64,000 nt of DNA, taken from the NCBI RefSeq assembly GCF_040256395.1, contig NZ_CP158297.1, forward strand, positions 1-64,000, read 5' to 3'. The DNA comes from Deinococcus sonorensis KR-87 (GTDB lineage Bacteria > Deinococcota > Deinococci > Deinococcales > Deinococcaceae). Position 1 is the stretch's first letter; each line of letters starts with the position of its first letter. Below, in pieces: positions 51,269-62,197 of this stretch. Both the position numbers and the translations under genes were made by a program. The notes below the pieces were generated by a model that worked only from the letters and a program-made list of their open reading frames with translations, ran no database searches and was not told the origin of the DNA.

Positions 51269-51901
51269 GCGCAGTGAGCCTGACAGAAGCCTCTCCGCGC
51301 GTGATGCTAAAGGCATGCAAAGACCACCTCGTCCGCGAGGACGTCGCCCGCTGCGGCACCTCTGAACACCAGGGCGGTGGGTGGCCACGCACGAAAACCC
51401 GCTGCCCCGCCCGCGGACGGCGGACTCGCGAGGTTCCGGCGGGGCTCGTGTGGCCAGCAGGGTCAGCAGGCGCCCGCCCTGAACGGTGAGTGCGAGGTGG
51501 CGCCGACCCGGAGCGCGTCGACCAGCGGAGAGGGCGCTGGACGCCTGACCTCGTACGGGTCCGTCCAGACGGGCGGTGGGCCGTCCCGGCGCGGTCGGCG
51601 TGGTGCGTGGAGCGTCCACGGGGGTGTTCACCTCGCCTGGCCGGCCCGAGGGCACGCGGCACCACAGCACGTCGCGGACGGCGTCCGCTCCGATCAGGTG
51701 GGTGGAGGCCGGGCAGGTCCTGGCGGTGGCGCACCCCGCGGGCGGAGCCGCGCTTCGCGAGGGGCGAACCGTGGCTCCTCGCCGCCACCCATGAGCGATG
51801 GTGCCCTTCCGTCAGGACGCGGTGGACTCCCGGGTGTTGAGGGGAAGTCAGGTCGGCGCTCCCTCCTGCAACGGCACCACCGGGGCACCGCGGTCAGCGG
51901 T
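51269..51901. other. No gene recognised
   Basis: 633 bases between the GGEEF gene and the end of the oxidase gene. GC-rich with several open frames on both strands, none with protein-like features. Confidence 0.5.
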
Positions 51902-53023
51902 TCACAGCTGAATGTCGGGGTTGAGATGCCGTCCGCCCGCGAATCGTTCGTACTGGAAGGGCGTGACGTCAAGGAAGGGAACGTCGTTCACGGCCAGCTG
52001 CGCCGCGACGCGCGCGATCGCGGCCGCCTGCATGACCCCGTGCCCGGAAAAGCCGCAGGCGTTGATCCATCCCTCCGCCCCCGGCAGGGGGCCGATGATC
52101 GGCTCGTGGTCCGGGGTGAGTTCGTAGTACCCCCACCAGCTCGCCCGCTGATCGAGCGTGGCCTGCTCCAGCACGGGGAAGCGTGCCAGGGCGAGCTTCA
52201 GGGTGGGTTCCAGCCAGTCCCAGTTCATGCCTTCGCGCCAGCCGCGGTCGCTGGGATCCGAGCGTCCGAAGATCACCCGTTCACCTTCGGACCGCAGGTA
52301 CACCCCGCTGTGCAGGTCGAAGATCATCGGCAGGCGTGCCTGCACGTTCATCGGACCGGTGGTGAACACCATCCGCCGGGCTGGCCAGACGGGCAGGTCC
52401 AGCCCGGCCAGCCGGCCGAGTTCACCGGACCACGCGCCGGCGGCATTCAGCAGCAGCGGCGCTTCGAACTGACCTGCGGGGACGCGGACGTGCCACTGCC
52501 GCCCGCGGCGGGCGATGCTCGTCACGCGGCTGTCCAGCAGCACGGTCGCGCCCAGCGCCCGCGCCCGCCGGACATAGCCGTGCGTCAGGCTGTGGGCGTC
52601 CACCACGCCGTCGGTGGCGCAGTAGGTGCAGCCGCCCAGCCCCTCTGGGCTGAAGGCCGCGTGCCGCTGGCCTTCGGCTGGGGTCAGCACCTCGGTGGGC
52701 ACGCCGTGACGGTGCTGCAACGCGACGGCCTGCAGGTGCGCGGCCCATTCGGTGTCCGGCACCAGCATCAGGTAGCCCTCCGGACGGTAGCCGGATTCGG
52801 GCATGGCCGCGTACTCGGCGATGCTGTGCTGGGCCAGCAGGATGTTCGCTTCGGTGGTGAACTGATGACGCACGCCCGCCACGCTCTTACCGGTCGAGCC
52901 GCTGGCCGGGCGGTCCTGTTCGACCAGCAGCACCTTCAGGCCGCGCTCGGAGAGCCGCCAGGCGCTCGCCGCGCCGATGATGCCGGCCCCGATCACCACG
53001 ATGTCGGCCGTGAGGGTCGTCAC
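51902..53023 (-). CDS. FAD-dependent oxidoreductase (DAO/sarcosine oxidase-like)
   Basis: 373 residues. GTG at 53021-53023 (VTTLTADIVVIGAGI) overlaps the stop of the SDR gene by four bases. FAD site DIVVIGAGIIGAASAWRLSERGLKVLLVEQ, typical of the D-amino-acid oxidase fold, then SGSTGKSVAGVRHQF and the C-terminal PDHEPIIGPLPGAEGWINACGFSGHGVMQA. The pattern is closest to the sarcosine/glycine oxidase-like dehydrogenases that oxidise a C-N bond of an N-methyl or alpha-amino acid. The real substrate is unknown. Coupled to the SDR gene, so the two probably act in one catabolic pathway. Confidence 0.9.
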   Translation of the reverse strand: MTTLTADIVVIGAGIIGAASAWRLSERGLKVLLVEQDRPASGSTGKSVAGVRHQFTTEANILLAQHSIAEYAAMPESGYRPEGYLMLVPDTEWAAHLQAVALQHRHGVPTEVLTPAEGQRHAAFSPEGLGGCTYCATDGVVDAHSLTHGYVRRARALGATVLLDSRVTSIARRGRQWHVRVPAGQFEAPLLLNAAGAWSGELGRLAGLDLPVWPARRMVFTTGPMNVQARLPMIFDLHSGVYLRSEGERVIFGRSDPSDRGWREGMNWDWLEPTLKLALARFPVLEQATLDQRASWWGYYELTPDHEPIIGPLPGAEGWINACGFSGHGVMQAAAIARVAAQLAVNDVPFLDVTPFQYERFAGGRHLNPDIQL

Positions 53024-53841
53024 GCCAGGTCGGCGTCCACCACCGGGAAACCCTCGACCGGGAAGGTGTCCACGTTCGCCGAGCGCTGCTGCACGAGCAC
53101 GCCGCCGTCCACCGAGATGAACTGCCCGGTGATGTACGCCGCGTCGTCCGACGCGAGGAACAGGGCCGCGCCGGTCATGTCCTCCGCCACCCCGTAGCGC
53201 CCCAGCGGCACCGTCTGCGCGCGTTCGCGCAGCTGCGCCTCGCTCAGACCGTAGGTGTTGATGAAGCCCGGCACCACACCGTTGACCCGCACGCCGTAAG
53301 GGGCGAGGTCGAGGGCCATCGCCCGGGTCATCGCCTCGATGCCGCCCTTGGTCGCGTCGTAGGCGACGTTGCCCCGGTGGGCGCGGGTCGCGCCGCCCGA
53401 GGAGGTGCTGATGATCACCCCCCGGCGCCGCCGCGCCATCACGCCCGCCGCCCGGTGGGAGCAGAGAAAGACGCTCTTGAGGTTCACGCCGATGATCCGG
53501 TCCCACCACGCCTCGTCGGCCTCCAGGAAGTGCCGGGTGGTGTCGATCAGTCCCGCGTTGTTGTACAGCACATCGACATACCCGAGTTCCGCCTCCACCC
53601 GGGCGAACATCGCTTCGACCGCCTCACGCGCCGAGACGTCCGCCGGCGTGGCCAGGGCGGCACCGCCTGCCGCCGTGATCTCGTCCACCACCGCCTGAAC
53701 CGCCGGCTGGTTGATGTCGTTGACCGCGACCCGGGCGCCCTCCGCGGCGAACCTGAGCGCCACCGCCCGTCCGATGCCGCCGCCCGCCCCGGTGACGAGC
53801 ACCACTTTGCCTGTGAACCTGCTGCGGATGTCTGCACTCAT
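53020..53841 (-). CDS. Short-chain dehydrogenase/reductase
   Basis: 273 residues, ATG 53841 (MSADIRSRFTGK) with AGGAG seven bases before it. Motifs: TGAGGGIG at 17-24, DVSAREAV, NNAG near 94-97, active-site STSSGG and YDATK. Acidic DINQ after strand 2 (NDINQPAV) suggests NAD rather than NADP. Overlaps the DAO-type oxidase gene by four bases (GTGA). Probable role: oxidation of a hydroxyl intermediate in the same pathway. Confidence 0.92.
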   Translation of the reverse strand: MSADIRSRFTGKVVLVTGAGGGIGRAVALRFAAEGARVAVNDINQPAVQAVVDEITAAGGAALATPADVSAREAVEAMFARVEAELGYVDVLYNNAGLIDTTRHFLEADEAWWDRIIGVNLKSVFLCSHRAAGVMARRRRGVIISTSSGGATRAHRGNVAYDATKGGIEAMTRAMALDLAPYGVRVNGVVPGFINTYGLSEAQLRERAQTVPLGRYGVAEDMTGAALFLASDDAAYITGQFISVDGGVLVQQRSANVDTFPVEGFPVVDADLA

Positions 53842-53919
53842 ATGGGTTCTCCTGAAAAGTGAGGGTCTGCCGGAAGGTCACGACCGATGCTCCCCTCCAT
53901 CAGAGGAGGGCGCACCACC

Positions 53920-54441
53920 TCAATCGGCGGGGCCACCTGGCATGTCCACGGGTGCGCCGGAGCGTTCCACCCGAATGACCGGCCGGGAGCGTTGCGCCCG
54001 CCACGCTGCGTGGTGGAGTCGGTTGCGACCGTCGACATGGGATCATACCCGGTGGACCAGGCCATGACGTCCAGGTGCTGTTGGTGCGTCGGCCCGCCTT
54101 CATCGAGCCGCGCCCCGAACCGCTCCCGTCCGCGTCGGCGGGTGCGCTCCACGCTGATGTTGGCGGCCAGGGTCACGAAGACGACCGCGTTGAACCATGA
54201 AATCAGCGCAGCGCCCCAGCCGCACCGCGGCCCGCTGAGCACCCAGCGCTCCTGCCCGGACAGGTCGCCGTGGAGCAGCGCGGGGCGCGCGCCTGACGGG
54301 AGAGGGCGGCTCGCTGGGTGCCCGCAGGAACTCGTCGGTATCGACCGGCTCCCGCAGGAACCGGGTGGCCCGGAGACGCCCCAGCGCCGTGATTCCGGCA
54401 CCGGACGCCCCCAGAACCTGCAGTCGAAGCGGCGCGGTCAC
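53920..54441 (-). pseudogene. Decayed P-loop nucleotide kinase-like gene
   Basis: Three minus-strand frames read in order give one protein of the shikimate/adenylate-kinase-like ATPase group. Frame 1 (from GTG 54441) has VTAPLRLQVLGASGAGITALGRL and FLREPVDTDEFLRAPSEPPSP. Frame 2 has WVLSGPRCGWGAALISWFNAVVFVTL and RGRERFGARLDEGG, then AWSTGYD. Frame 3 has SHVDGRNRLHHAAWRAQRSRP, ending at TGA 53920-53922. At least two frameshifts separate them and the P-loop is altered. The family matches a recurrent pattern (GASGSGTTTLGR, DTDDFLW, WVLSGS, GWGD, RERFGARI) that I know from annotated bacterial proteins. Non-functional. Confidence 0.65.
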
Positions 54442-55176
54442 GCGAGACCCGTACGGCGCGGCGCCGGGCCAGGAAGCGCCACGCCGACGCGGAGTGACCC
54501 GCCGCACGAGCAGAACAGCCGGGGAGGCATGGCGTTCAGGAGACACCGTGGTTTACACCGGGCAGACTCTGGGACCTCGATGCGATGAACGCCGCGCTCG
54601 ACTGCGCTCCGGCGCGCGTCATTCTTGCCCCCCATAGAACTGTACCGGTGGCCTCCACGGCTTCACCGACATTGATGGGGGCGCTCGGCGTCCCACGGAG
54701 AGGCCCACCCGCAACAGGAACGCGAGCGACCAGCCGTTCTGTGGCGTCAGGATGGTCTGCAGCACCGACAGCAACGGGCCCATGCGGCACCTGACCTCTC
54801 GCTGGTCAGCAGCGGAGGTGACGCCAGGGGCACCAGTGGCGGTGCTCAGGCCACCGCGCTGTTCGTGCTGTGGCGGTGCACGCCAGCGTGGACTTGACCA
54901 GCGGAGCTGGGGTGCCTGCAGGGCGGGAGTGTGGGCCAGGAGGATCAGGCCCGGTCAGGTGGAGACGGCGCGGGGGACCCGGCAGGCTAAGGCGGCCCGG
55001 CGCTTCCACACTGGCGCTGCGGAGGTCGCGGCGTTTCCGGGGCGAGCATCAGGAGATTGACGGGCCCGAGCGAGCTGGCCGCCCCTGGGTGCGGAGCGGT
55101 CCCGGTCCGTGGAAGCGGCGGTAACTGGAGCGCCGACCCGCTTCGAGGTGCCTCTCCTGTGGGCCGGGCCCGTCAT
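54442..55176. other. No gene recognised
   Basis: 735 bases between the decayed kinase gene and the ECF sigma promoter. Open frames exist but none is convincing. Confidence 0.45.
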
Positions 55177-55206
55177 GGAACTTTTGTCGCGCCGCGCCCC
55201 TCTAAG
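55177..55206 (+). promoter_or_regulatory. ECF-type promoter before the sigma factor gene
   Basis: GGAACTTTT at 55177-55185 and TCTAAG at 55201-55206, with the spacing and bases expected for a -35/-10 pair read by a SigE-like ECF sigma factor. Suggests that the sigma factor activates its own operon. Confidence 0.7.
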
Positions 55207-55213
55207 GTATGAG

Positions 55214-55801
55214 GTGACCTTGAATGACCCTTCCGTTCCTGCCTGGCCGGCTCATCCGGCGCCGCTGTCGACCCTGGAGGACCGGGTCCTGGCGCGGCTG
55301 GCCGTCCGCGACGACCGGGCGTTCGAGGTGCTGGTGAGGCGCCACGCGCCCGCTGTGCACCGGCTGGCCGCCAGCATGGTGGGTCCCGGCGCAGCGGACG
55401 ATGTGGTGCAGGACGTGTTCATCTCGGTGCACCGGGGGCTGCGGCGCTTCCGGGGAGACGCGCTGTTCAGCACGTGGCTGCACCGCATCACCCTCAACGC
55501 CTGCCGCCAGGCCCTGAAAGCGCGCCGGTTCATCCCACTGGATGAGGCGCCGGAGTCGCCGGCGTCCCATGACCCGGTCCGCGCTGGGGAGCAGGCGCAG
55601 CTGCGCGCGCAGCTGGCGGCCGCCCTCCAGAGTCTGCCGCCGGACCAGCGCGAGGCCGTCACCCTGCGGGAGGTCGCGGGGCTGGAGTACGCGGACATCG
55701 CCCGGGTCACCGGCGCGGAGCTGGGCACCGTCAAGAGTCGCATCCACCGGGGCCGCGCCGCGCTGCGCGCGTGGCTCACCCGCGCCGGGTTCACGCCATG
55801 A
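55214..55801 (+). CDS. ECF-type RNA polymerase sigma factor
   Basis: 195 residues from GTG 55214 ([12 protein letters not shown]), placed after the ECF-type promoter; the TTG at 55220 is an alternative. Region 2: [45 protein letters not shown]. Region 4: [49 protein letters not shown]. No extra domain. It directs polymerase to genes with a GGAACTT/TCTAA-type promoter. The ATGA overlap with the next gene and the order sigma, short membrane protein, RseB-like protein is that of an envelope-stress circuit like RpoE-RseA-RseB. Confidence 0.93.
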   Translation: MTLNDPSVPAWPAHPAPLSTLEDRVLARLAVRDDRAFEVLVRRHAPAVHRLAASMVGPGAADDVVQDVFISVHRGLRRFRGDALFSTWLHRITLNACRQALKARRFIPLDEAPESPASHDPVRAGEQAQLRAQLAAALQSLPPDQREAVTLREVAGLEYADIARVTGAELGTVKSRIHRGRAALRAWLTRAGFTP

Positions 55802-56082
55802 ACGGACCGCCCATGACCGCACACGACCCGGGTTCAGATGCCGACCTCGAGGCCATGTTCGTCCGTGCCCGGACCCTGGGGCGTGAGGATCTCACCGCTG
55901 CAGACCGCTTTCTGGCGGGCCACCGCGCCCGGGCGCGGCGCCGGCGGGCCGGCGGGCTGTCGGTGCTGCTCGCCGCGGCGGCGGTGGCCAGCGTGATTGC
56001 CCTGCGACCCTCGGCGCCGGCCGACCTGCCCAGCAGCGCCGCCTACGCGGCGTACCAGGGCGCGCTGGGGACCGGGTGGTAG
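55798..56082 (+). CDS. Short single-helix membrane protein, anti-sigma factor candidate
   Basis: 94 residues ([21 protein letters not shown]), start ATG 55798 overlapping the sigma stop by four bases. One hydrophobic helix ([18 protein letters not shown], about 53-70) follows an acidic N-terminal part with a basic stretch (ARARRRR) at the cytoplasmic side. It lacks the zinc-binding HxxxCxxC motif of classical anti-sigmas. Position and topology fit an RseA-like anti-sigma with a truncated periplasmic tail of about 25 residues. The overlap with both neighbours argues for co-regulation. The next gene starts before its stop. Confidence 0.7.
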   Translation: MNGPPMTAHDPGSDADLEAMFVRARTLGREDLTAADRFLAGHRARARRRRAGGLSVLLAAAAVASVIALRPSAPADLPSSAAYAAYQGALGTGW

Positions 56083-56846
56083 GGCGCGCCTCCCGGGCCT
56101 GGGCGCTGCTCGCTCTGCTCAGCGCCCACGCGGCTGCCGGGGCCACCGCGGACGGCCTGTGGACGGCCCTGAACCGCGCCCGGACCTTCACGGCGCGCGG
56201 CCAGGTGGACGTCACCGTGAACTTCCCGCCGCGGGCGGAGCCGACCCGCCGCGCCGCGCAGCTCCCGGCCGTGCCGTTCCGCCCGGCACTGCTGCGGCGG
56301 AACTTCCGCGTCGTGCTGGCCGGCGAGGAGCAGGTGGCCGGCCGAGTCGCGACGCGGTACGACCTCACGCCCGGCAATCCCGGGGCGAGCCGCTGGACGG
56401 TGTGGGTGGACGTGGCCTGGCAGGTGCCGCTGGCGTTCGAGGAGCGCCGACCCGGCGGGGCACTGGCGCGCCGGGCCAGCTTTCTCAACGTGAACGCCAC
56501 CCTGGCGGCCGTCCACCGCCCGCTGCCGTCCCCGCCTGCGGGCCTGCGCGCCGCCGTGCTGCAGGCGCTGCCGGGCCTGCAGCTGCCGGACGACTTCACG
56601 CCGGTCGAGGTGGCGCGCCAGGGTGGCCGCTGGACGGTGACGCTCTCCGATGGGGTGAACGTGCTGGCGCTGGTGATCGCCCCGAGCGGCGTGCGGGCGG
56701 CGCCGGGCGTGGTGTCCAGGAGGGTGGATGGCCGCTTTGTCTGGCTGGTCGGCGCGCTCCCGCAGGGGGACCTGAGCGGGGCGCTGACGGACCTGCGGCG
56801 GCTGCGTCCGGCCCTGCTCGAACCGTTCGTGCGCCCGCTGCCCTGA
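56076..56846 (+). CDS. RseB/MucB-like periplasmic sensor of the sigma circuit
   Basis: 256 residues, GTG start at 56076, seven bases before the end of the previous gene. Signal peptide [17 protein letters not shown]. The mature part has the LolA-like lipoprotein-sensing fold of RseB/Muc[64 protein letters not shown], and later [18 protein letters not shown]. RseB proteins bind the anti-sigma in the periplasm and sense lipid or LPS signals. The next gene lies 50 bases on. Confidence 0.8.
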   Translation: MVGRASRAWALLALLSAHAAAGATADGLWTALNRARTFTARGQVDVTVNFPPRAEPTRRAAQLPAVPFRPALLRRNFRVVLAGEEQVAGRVATRYDLTPGNPGASRWTVWVDVAWQVPLAFEERRPGGALARRASFLNVNATLAAVHRPLPSPPAGLRAAVLQALPGLQLPDDFTPVEVARQGGRWTVTLSDGVNVLALVIAPSGVRAAPGVVSRRVDGRFVWLVGALPQGDLSGALTDLRRLRPALLEPFVRPLP

Positions 56847-56896
56847 CGCCCCGTCCTGCTGCCCTCACCCGACCCTGTCCTGTTCCAGGAGCCCCC

Positions 56897-58162
56897 ATGA
56901 CCCTCCCGCCCCATCCGTTTCCGCTCACCGCTGAGGACGCCGCCCATTTTCTGCGCCGCACGGCCTTTGGTCCCACCGACGCTCAGATCCATGCGCTCGT
57001 CGGTCAGGACGCCCGGGCGGTGGCCCGGGCGGCCCTGACGTTCCGCGGTCAGGGCGCCCCGGACAATCCCTTCGATCCGTCGCAGGGCGTCACGCCCGGC
57101 GCGATGCTTCAGCTCACGCGGGCCCGCTGGCTGTATGAACTGCTGTACTCGCCTGAGCCACTGCGTGAAAAGCTGGCGTTGACCTGGAGCAATCACTTCG
57201 TGGTGGGCACCGACAAGGTGCGGAACGGCCCCAGCCTGGCCGGGTACCTGACGCTGCTGCGCACGCACGCCGCCACCGACAGCTTCGAGACCTTCGCGCG
57301 GGCGGTCGCGCAGTCGCCGGCGATGCTGCGCTACCTCGACAACGACCAGAACCGGCGGGGCAGGCCGAACGAGAACTTCAGCCGTGAGCTGCTGGAGCTG
57401 TTCACGACCGGCATCGGTCCCTACAGCGAGGCGGATGTCCATGAGGGCGCCCGGGCACTCAGCGGCTGGACCTTCACCGGCGGGCGCGGCACCAGGCAGT
57501 TCCTGGAGGCGCCGCGGTTCGTGTTCAACCGGCAGCAGCACGATGACGGTCAGAAAACCTACCTGGGGCAGCGGGGTGCCTTCACCGGCGAGGACGTGAT
57601 CCGCCTCGCGGCCACGCACCCCCAGACCGCCACGCGGGTGTGCTTTAAGCTGCACCGCGCCTTCGTTCGCGACACGCCGGACGCCGAGGCGGTGGAGGGC
57701 AGCGCGGCCACCTGGCGCCGCACCGGCGGCAACGTGCGGGCGGTGCTGGAGGAGCTGCTGTCCAGCGCCGCCTTCTACGCGCCGGAGCAGCGCAGCAGCA
57801 TCATCCGCAGCCCGGTGGAGTTCGTGGTGGGCGCGCTGCGCAGCCTCGGCGCGCCACGGCTGGAGGCGGAGCGCGTGCTGAGCCTCACGCAGACGGCCGG
57901 CCGGATGGGTCAGCTGCTGCTGCAGCCGGACACCGTCAAAGGCTGGGACGGGGGGCGCGCGTGGATCAACGACGCCACGCTGCTCGGCCGGATGCAGCTG
58001 GCGGCGGCCCTGACGCTCGGCGCCAAGGCCCCGCGCCTCCCGGCCGCCCCGACCCCGCTGGCGCTGCTGGGCCAAGCCGCGCCGTTGCCCGGCACCGAGC
58101 GGCTCAGCGCCGCGCAGCGCACCTACCTGACCCTGATCAGCCCGGAATTTCAGCTCGCCTGA
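56897..58162 (+). CDS. DUF1800 family protein
   Basis: 421 residues; ATG 56897 ([11 protein letters not shown]) preceded by AGGA. The DUF1800 pattern is complete: [19 protein letters not shown] near 12-30, [46 protein letters not shown], and [10 protein letters not shown]. No signal peptide or membrane helix is visible, though family members are usually found with exported DUF1501 partners. Function is not known. Length is usual. The DUF1501 gene follows after ten bases. Confidence 0.9.
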   Translation: MTLPPHPFPLTAEDAAHFLRRTAFGPTDAQIHALVGQDARAVARAALTFRGQGAPDNPFDPSQGVTPGAMLQLTRARWLYELLYSPEPLREKLALTWSNHFVVGTDKVRNGPSLAGYLTLLRTHAATDSFETFARAVAQSPAMLRYLDNDQNRRGRPNENFSRELLELFTTGIGPYSEADVHEGARALSGWTFTGGRGTRQFLEAPRFVFNRQQHDDGQKTYLGQRGAFTGEDVIRLAATHPQTATRVCFKLHRAFVRDTPDAEAVEGSAATWRRTGGNVRAVLEELLSSAAFYAPEQRSSIIRSPVEFVVGALRSLGAPRLEAERVLSLTQTAGRMGQLLLQPDTVKGWDGGRAWINDATLLGRMQLAAALTLGAKAPRLPAAPTPLALLGQAAPLPGTERLSAAQRTYLTLISPEFQLA

Positions 58163-58172
58163 GGGAGCCCCC

Positions 58173-59335
<1,163 letters not shown>

Positions 59336-59348
<13 letters not shown>

Positions 59349-59809
59349 CGCTCCCGGCCCTGTGCGCCCTGCTGGGCCCGTTGGTGCTCGCGGTGCCGAG
59401 GACGCTGGCGCTGCCCACCTACCGCCGGCAGGCCGCCCAGCTGATGCACTACGACCAGGACACCCCGCTGTGGGCGCTGGACCGCCGGGTGGTGCCGTGC
59501 ACCTTCTGCCATGTGGAGGTGACCGGGGGCCCGCCATGGAACGTGTTCGGGGAGGAGATCCGCGCCGCGTTCACCGCCGACGCGCGCGCGGGCCGGCACC
59601 GCCCCTTCCCGCAGGTGCTGCAGGACCTGCTGGCCTCCGGCGCGGATGCCGACCGGGACGGGTACGCCGACGTGCTCGAGGTGTTCGCGCGGACCCTGCC
59701 CGGAGACCCGTCAAGTCGGCCCGGCGAGCCGCCCGAGCAGGTCATGGCCGCCTTTGAGCACGCTGGGGGCATGCGGCTGTATCAAGCGAAGAGGCCCGAG
59801 CAGCAATGA
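59336..59809 (+). CDS. Exported small CxxCH protein with an EF-hand-like loop
   Basis: 157 residues, start ATG 59336 ([13 protein letters not shown]) inside the end of the DUF1501 gene. Signal peptide up to about LALP. C55-TF-C58-H59 is a c-type heme attachment motif, and [12 protein letters not shown] (104-115) is a calcium-binding EF-hand loop. A DNA run before ends [12 protein letters not shown]. It is one-heme at most. Together with the DUF1501/DUF1800 genes it suggests an exported redox-linked complex whose substrate is unknown. The last gene of the sigma operon. No terminator was recognised. Confidence 0.8.
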
Positions 59810-60577
59810 GCGCCCCGCCACCAGCTAGCGGGCGCCGGGCGGACCGGGCTCGCCCTTCAACTGCTGCCTCCACTGCCGCCCCCGGTCCACCTTCCATCCT
59901 GGGTCCTGGCGAACCTCGGCGCCCCCGGAAGGGGAGGGCCGCCGGGCCGCGGCGGTCCTGACGTCCACGCCTCCAGGCCGTGGCAACCGGGGGGCCTGGG
60001 CACGGCCGGCAGACCGCCGTGCGGGGTCAGTGGGGCGTTGCCGCCTCGTCTTGCGGGCTGGAGGGCTGACCGTGGAGGGTGAATGGTGAGGGGAACCGGG
60101 ACTCTGCCCCTGAACATCCCCTCGGGCTTGAAGGCAGTGAGCCACCGAGCTGAATATGTTCGCGGCTTCTGGAAAACTGCACCCCCAGGACGGGAAACGG
60201 CCTGGCTTCCACCAGGCCCGGCCAGGACGCGTGAAGTCTTACGCACGGCCTGCATGATCAACCCGAATCGGGTATGCCCTTCGCCAGGCAGCAGGGAGGC
60301 TCGGAGATCCTCGAACTGCGGCGGAACTGGCCCCGCACCACAACAGCGAACGCTCGGGGCCGGCTGACCCTCAGCTGCATCTGCCTGGACCGGGACAGCG
60401 TTGCTCGCAGGTGCGGGGACGGTTCTGGATACCGCGCGTCGGTCCATGCACCTGCGAGTGGGCTGAAGGAGAAGAACGGCGGGGCGCAGCCACAGTCTGA
60501 GCGAGGAGTTCTGGGCGGGGTGGTCCACGTGCTTGCGTCCGCGGTGCAGGCCATCCCATTGAAGCATCGCTCCTTTA
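59810..60577. other. No gene recognised
   Basis: About 770 bases between the sigma operon and a PadR-type operator copy. A minus-strand open frame covers most of it but lacks domains. If the operator copy at 60578 is functional, a gene starting near 60560 with an AAAGGAG site would be expected here; no convincing one was found. Confidence 0.4.
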
Positions 60578-60590
60578 CTAAGTCTGTCTA
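60578..60590. promoter_or_regulatory. Third copy of the PadR-regulon motif
   Basis: CTAAGTCTGTCTA, identical to 63626-63638 before padR and similar to 61028-61040. Located 14 bases beyond the stop of the secreted-protein gene. On the minus strand TTGACA and a following AAAGGAG occur, but no gene is evident. Confidence 0.4.
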
Positions 60591-60604
60591 TGGTTAGATG
60601 GCTG

Positions 60605-60967
60605 TCAATAGACGTCCAGGTCAAACGTCGCGGAATGTCCAGCGGCGTCGCTCAACGTGAAGGCCGTGGAGCCCGCCTGAAAAGCGGCGGTTCGCTGAAC
60701 GTCAACGGAGAGCCGCAGGGCCTCGAGCGTTGTGGAGGAGCCCTTCACCTTGAGTGTCAATCCAGGCGCGCTGAGCGTCAGGCTCTTCAGGTCAAAACGC
60801 TGGGAGAGCTCCCGAGGCAGATTGAGCGTCTGCCAGCTGCTGCCGGTCAGCAGGGCAGCGTAGGTGTGTTCGCCCCCCGTCACCGCGACGCTGGATGAGG
60901 GGAGACGCGAGGGCGCTGCTCCAGCCATGCCCATGGTCAGGGCCACCATCACTACTGTTCGTTTCAT
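60605..60967 (-). CDS. Small secreted protein of the PadR regulon
   Basis: 120 residues, start 60967 (MKRTVVMVALTMGMAG) with GGAG seven bases before. A short signal peptide ends near AGAAPS. The mature part is all beta: SSVAVTGGEHTYAALLTG, LTLSAPGLTLKVKGSSTTLEALRLSVDVQRTAAF and AFTLSDAAGHSATFDLDVY, without cysteines. No family recognised. Its promoter resembles that of the padR operon, so it is likely repressed by the same regulator. Perhaps a cell-surface or exported factor; function unknown. Confidence 0.72.
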   Translation of the reverse strand: MKRTVVMVALTMGMAGAAPSRLPSSSVAVTGGEHTYAALLTGSSWQTLNLPRELSQRFDLKSLTLSAPGLTLKVKGSSTTLEALRLSVDVQRTAAFQAGSTAFTLSDAAGHSATFDLDVY

Positions 60968-61027
60968 GAGTTCTCCTGTTTCTGCCTGCCACTCGGCCGG
61001 CATTGCCACCTGCTGTTAAGCATTGGC

Positions 61028-61064
61028 TGTCTACATAGTGTGTCTAGGTATAAGCGATTGTCAA
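61028..61064 (-). promoter_or_regulatory. Promoter of the secreted-protein gene with PadR-type motif
   Basis: Minus strand: TTGACA (61059-61064), spacer 18 bases, CACTAT (61035-61040). TGTCTACATAGTG (plus strand, 61028-61040) is shared with the padR promoter. A TAGACA direct repeat, 13 bases apart, lies across the -10. Confidence 0.7.
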
Positions 61065-62160
61065 GAGGCGCGGGCGCCCGCAACCACCAGGAGGAGACCG
61101 ACACGAACCTGCAGCCTGATCCACTGCCCCTGACCAGCACCACGCGCACCTTCACCTGCTGGCGTTGCCTCTGCCCCCGTGCACGGCCTGACTGTGTGAC
61201 GGCGTGGTCAAGTCCTCAACCCGGCCTGAACGAGCGCAGCGGCCATGGCACGCCCCAGGCCCACGGCCTGCACGGACCCCCCATGCCACACCTGGCCACC
61301 CGACCGCTGATCCCCTCCAACCGGTCACGGGCCGTTCGACCCCGCCCTCCACCTTCGTGGCCCCTCGGCGCAAGCGTGGTCCAGAACCACGGCATTCACC
61401 ATGTTCCCGTGCAACGGGACGCCGGCCGGACACGCCACCTTGAGTGCGGACCGCCCTTCCCCAGGCGCCGCCCCGCATGGCCACCAAGCACCACGCGCCG
61501 CCACATCCATGACGAAGTTTCGCTGAACGGTCCGGCACCACGATCATCGGCCAGCGAGCATGTGCAGAAGGGCTGCGCGCTCGCTCCGAGCCTGCCCAAC
61601 CCAGCCCCTGGACGCCGGTTGCCCGTGCCGGATGCCCCGCTGGTGACCTGTTCGCTCCTCCCTATGGCACACAAGCGGCAGAGCGCTCTCCAGAGGACGT
61701 GCATCTCGCCGGCGCGCTTGTTCAGGCGCTCGCGACCACCGCTGCAGATCAAGGCGGCCTGCTGGCAGCATCTGACCTCGAATTAGCGCTCCGCCAACAC
61801 GCACGTGACCTGGTCAGGCGCACCGTCATGGGAATCACGCCCCCGCTGCGTTCCGGGACCACGACGCCAGAACACCGCGTGCACCACAGCACGGACAGGA
61901 TCATCCGGCCGGAAAGAACGCTGCTCGCCCGGCGATGATCTCGTGCCTTCAGGTCGACCTTGACGCCCACACCGTGAACGGCCTGCCTCGGGGCCCGCCT
62001 GTCAAATGCCCCCGGCCCGTCATGTCCATGCTCCTGTCCGCCGCAGAAAGCGGCGGGCAGGAGGAGGGGTGCGGCCGATAGAGTGGAGGCCGGCTCACCA
62101 TCAGGGGCCTCGCTTCAGGCCGCTGGGCGTTGAGCGCCGTGGCTCATGTCCTTCTGCCGC
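61065..62160. other. No gene confidently recognised
   Basis: 1.1 kb between the secreted-protein promoter and the permease-prefix gene. One plus-strand stretch near 61650-61835 reads coherently as GALVQALATTAADQGGLLAASDLELALRQHARDLVRRTVMG and may be a gene fragment of unknown family; the rest looks non-coding. Confidence 0.4.
61650..61938 (+). CDS. Possible gene fragment
   Basis: The frame read as FAPPYGTQAAERSPEDVHLAGALVQALATT continues through ASDLELALRQHARDLVRRTV to a stop near 61936-61938. It has a helical, protein-like composition unlike its surroundings. There is a stop shortly before it (TGA near 61643) and no ribosome-binding site, and no family could be recognised. It might be a relic of a mobile element. 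Confidence 0.25.
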
Positions 62161-62196
62161 TCAGGTGCCGGAGGTGTCGCTTTGTCCGGCACCTGA
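62161..62196 (-). terminator. Terminator of the padR operon
   Basis: Twelve-base perfect arms (62161-62172, 62185-62196) with a 12-base loop, directly after the stop codon (62198-62200) on the minus strand. Confidence 0.65.
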
Positions 62197-62197
62197 A

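Noticed and set aside
59857..60624. 255-codon minus-strand open frame near 60 kb
   Set aside because: Composition is not protein-like and no start signal or domain fits; it only runs past an operator copy.
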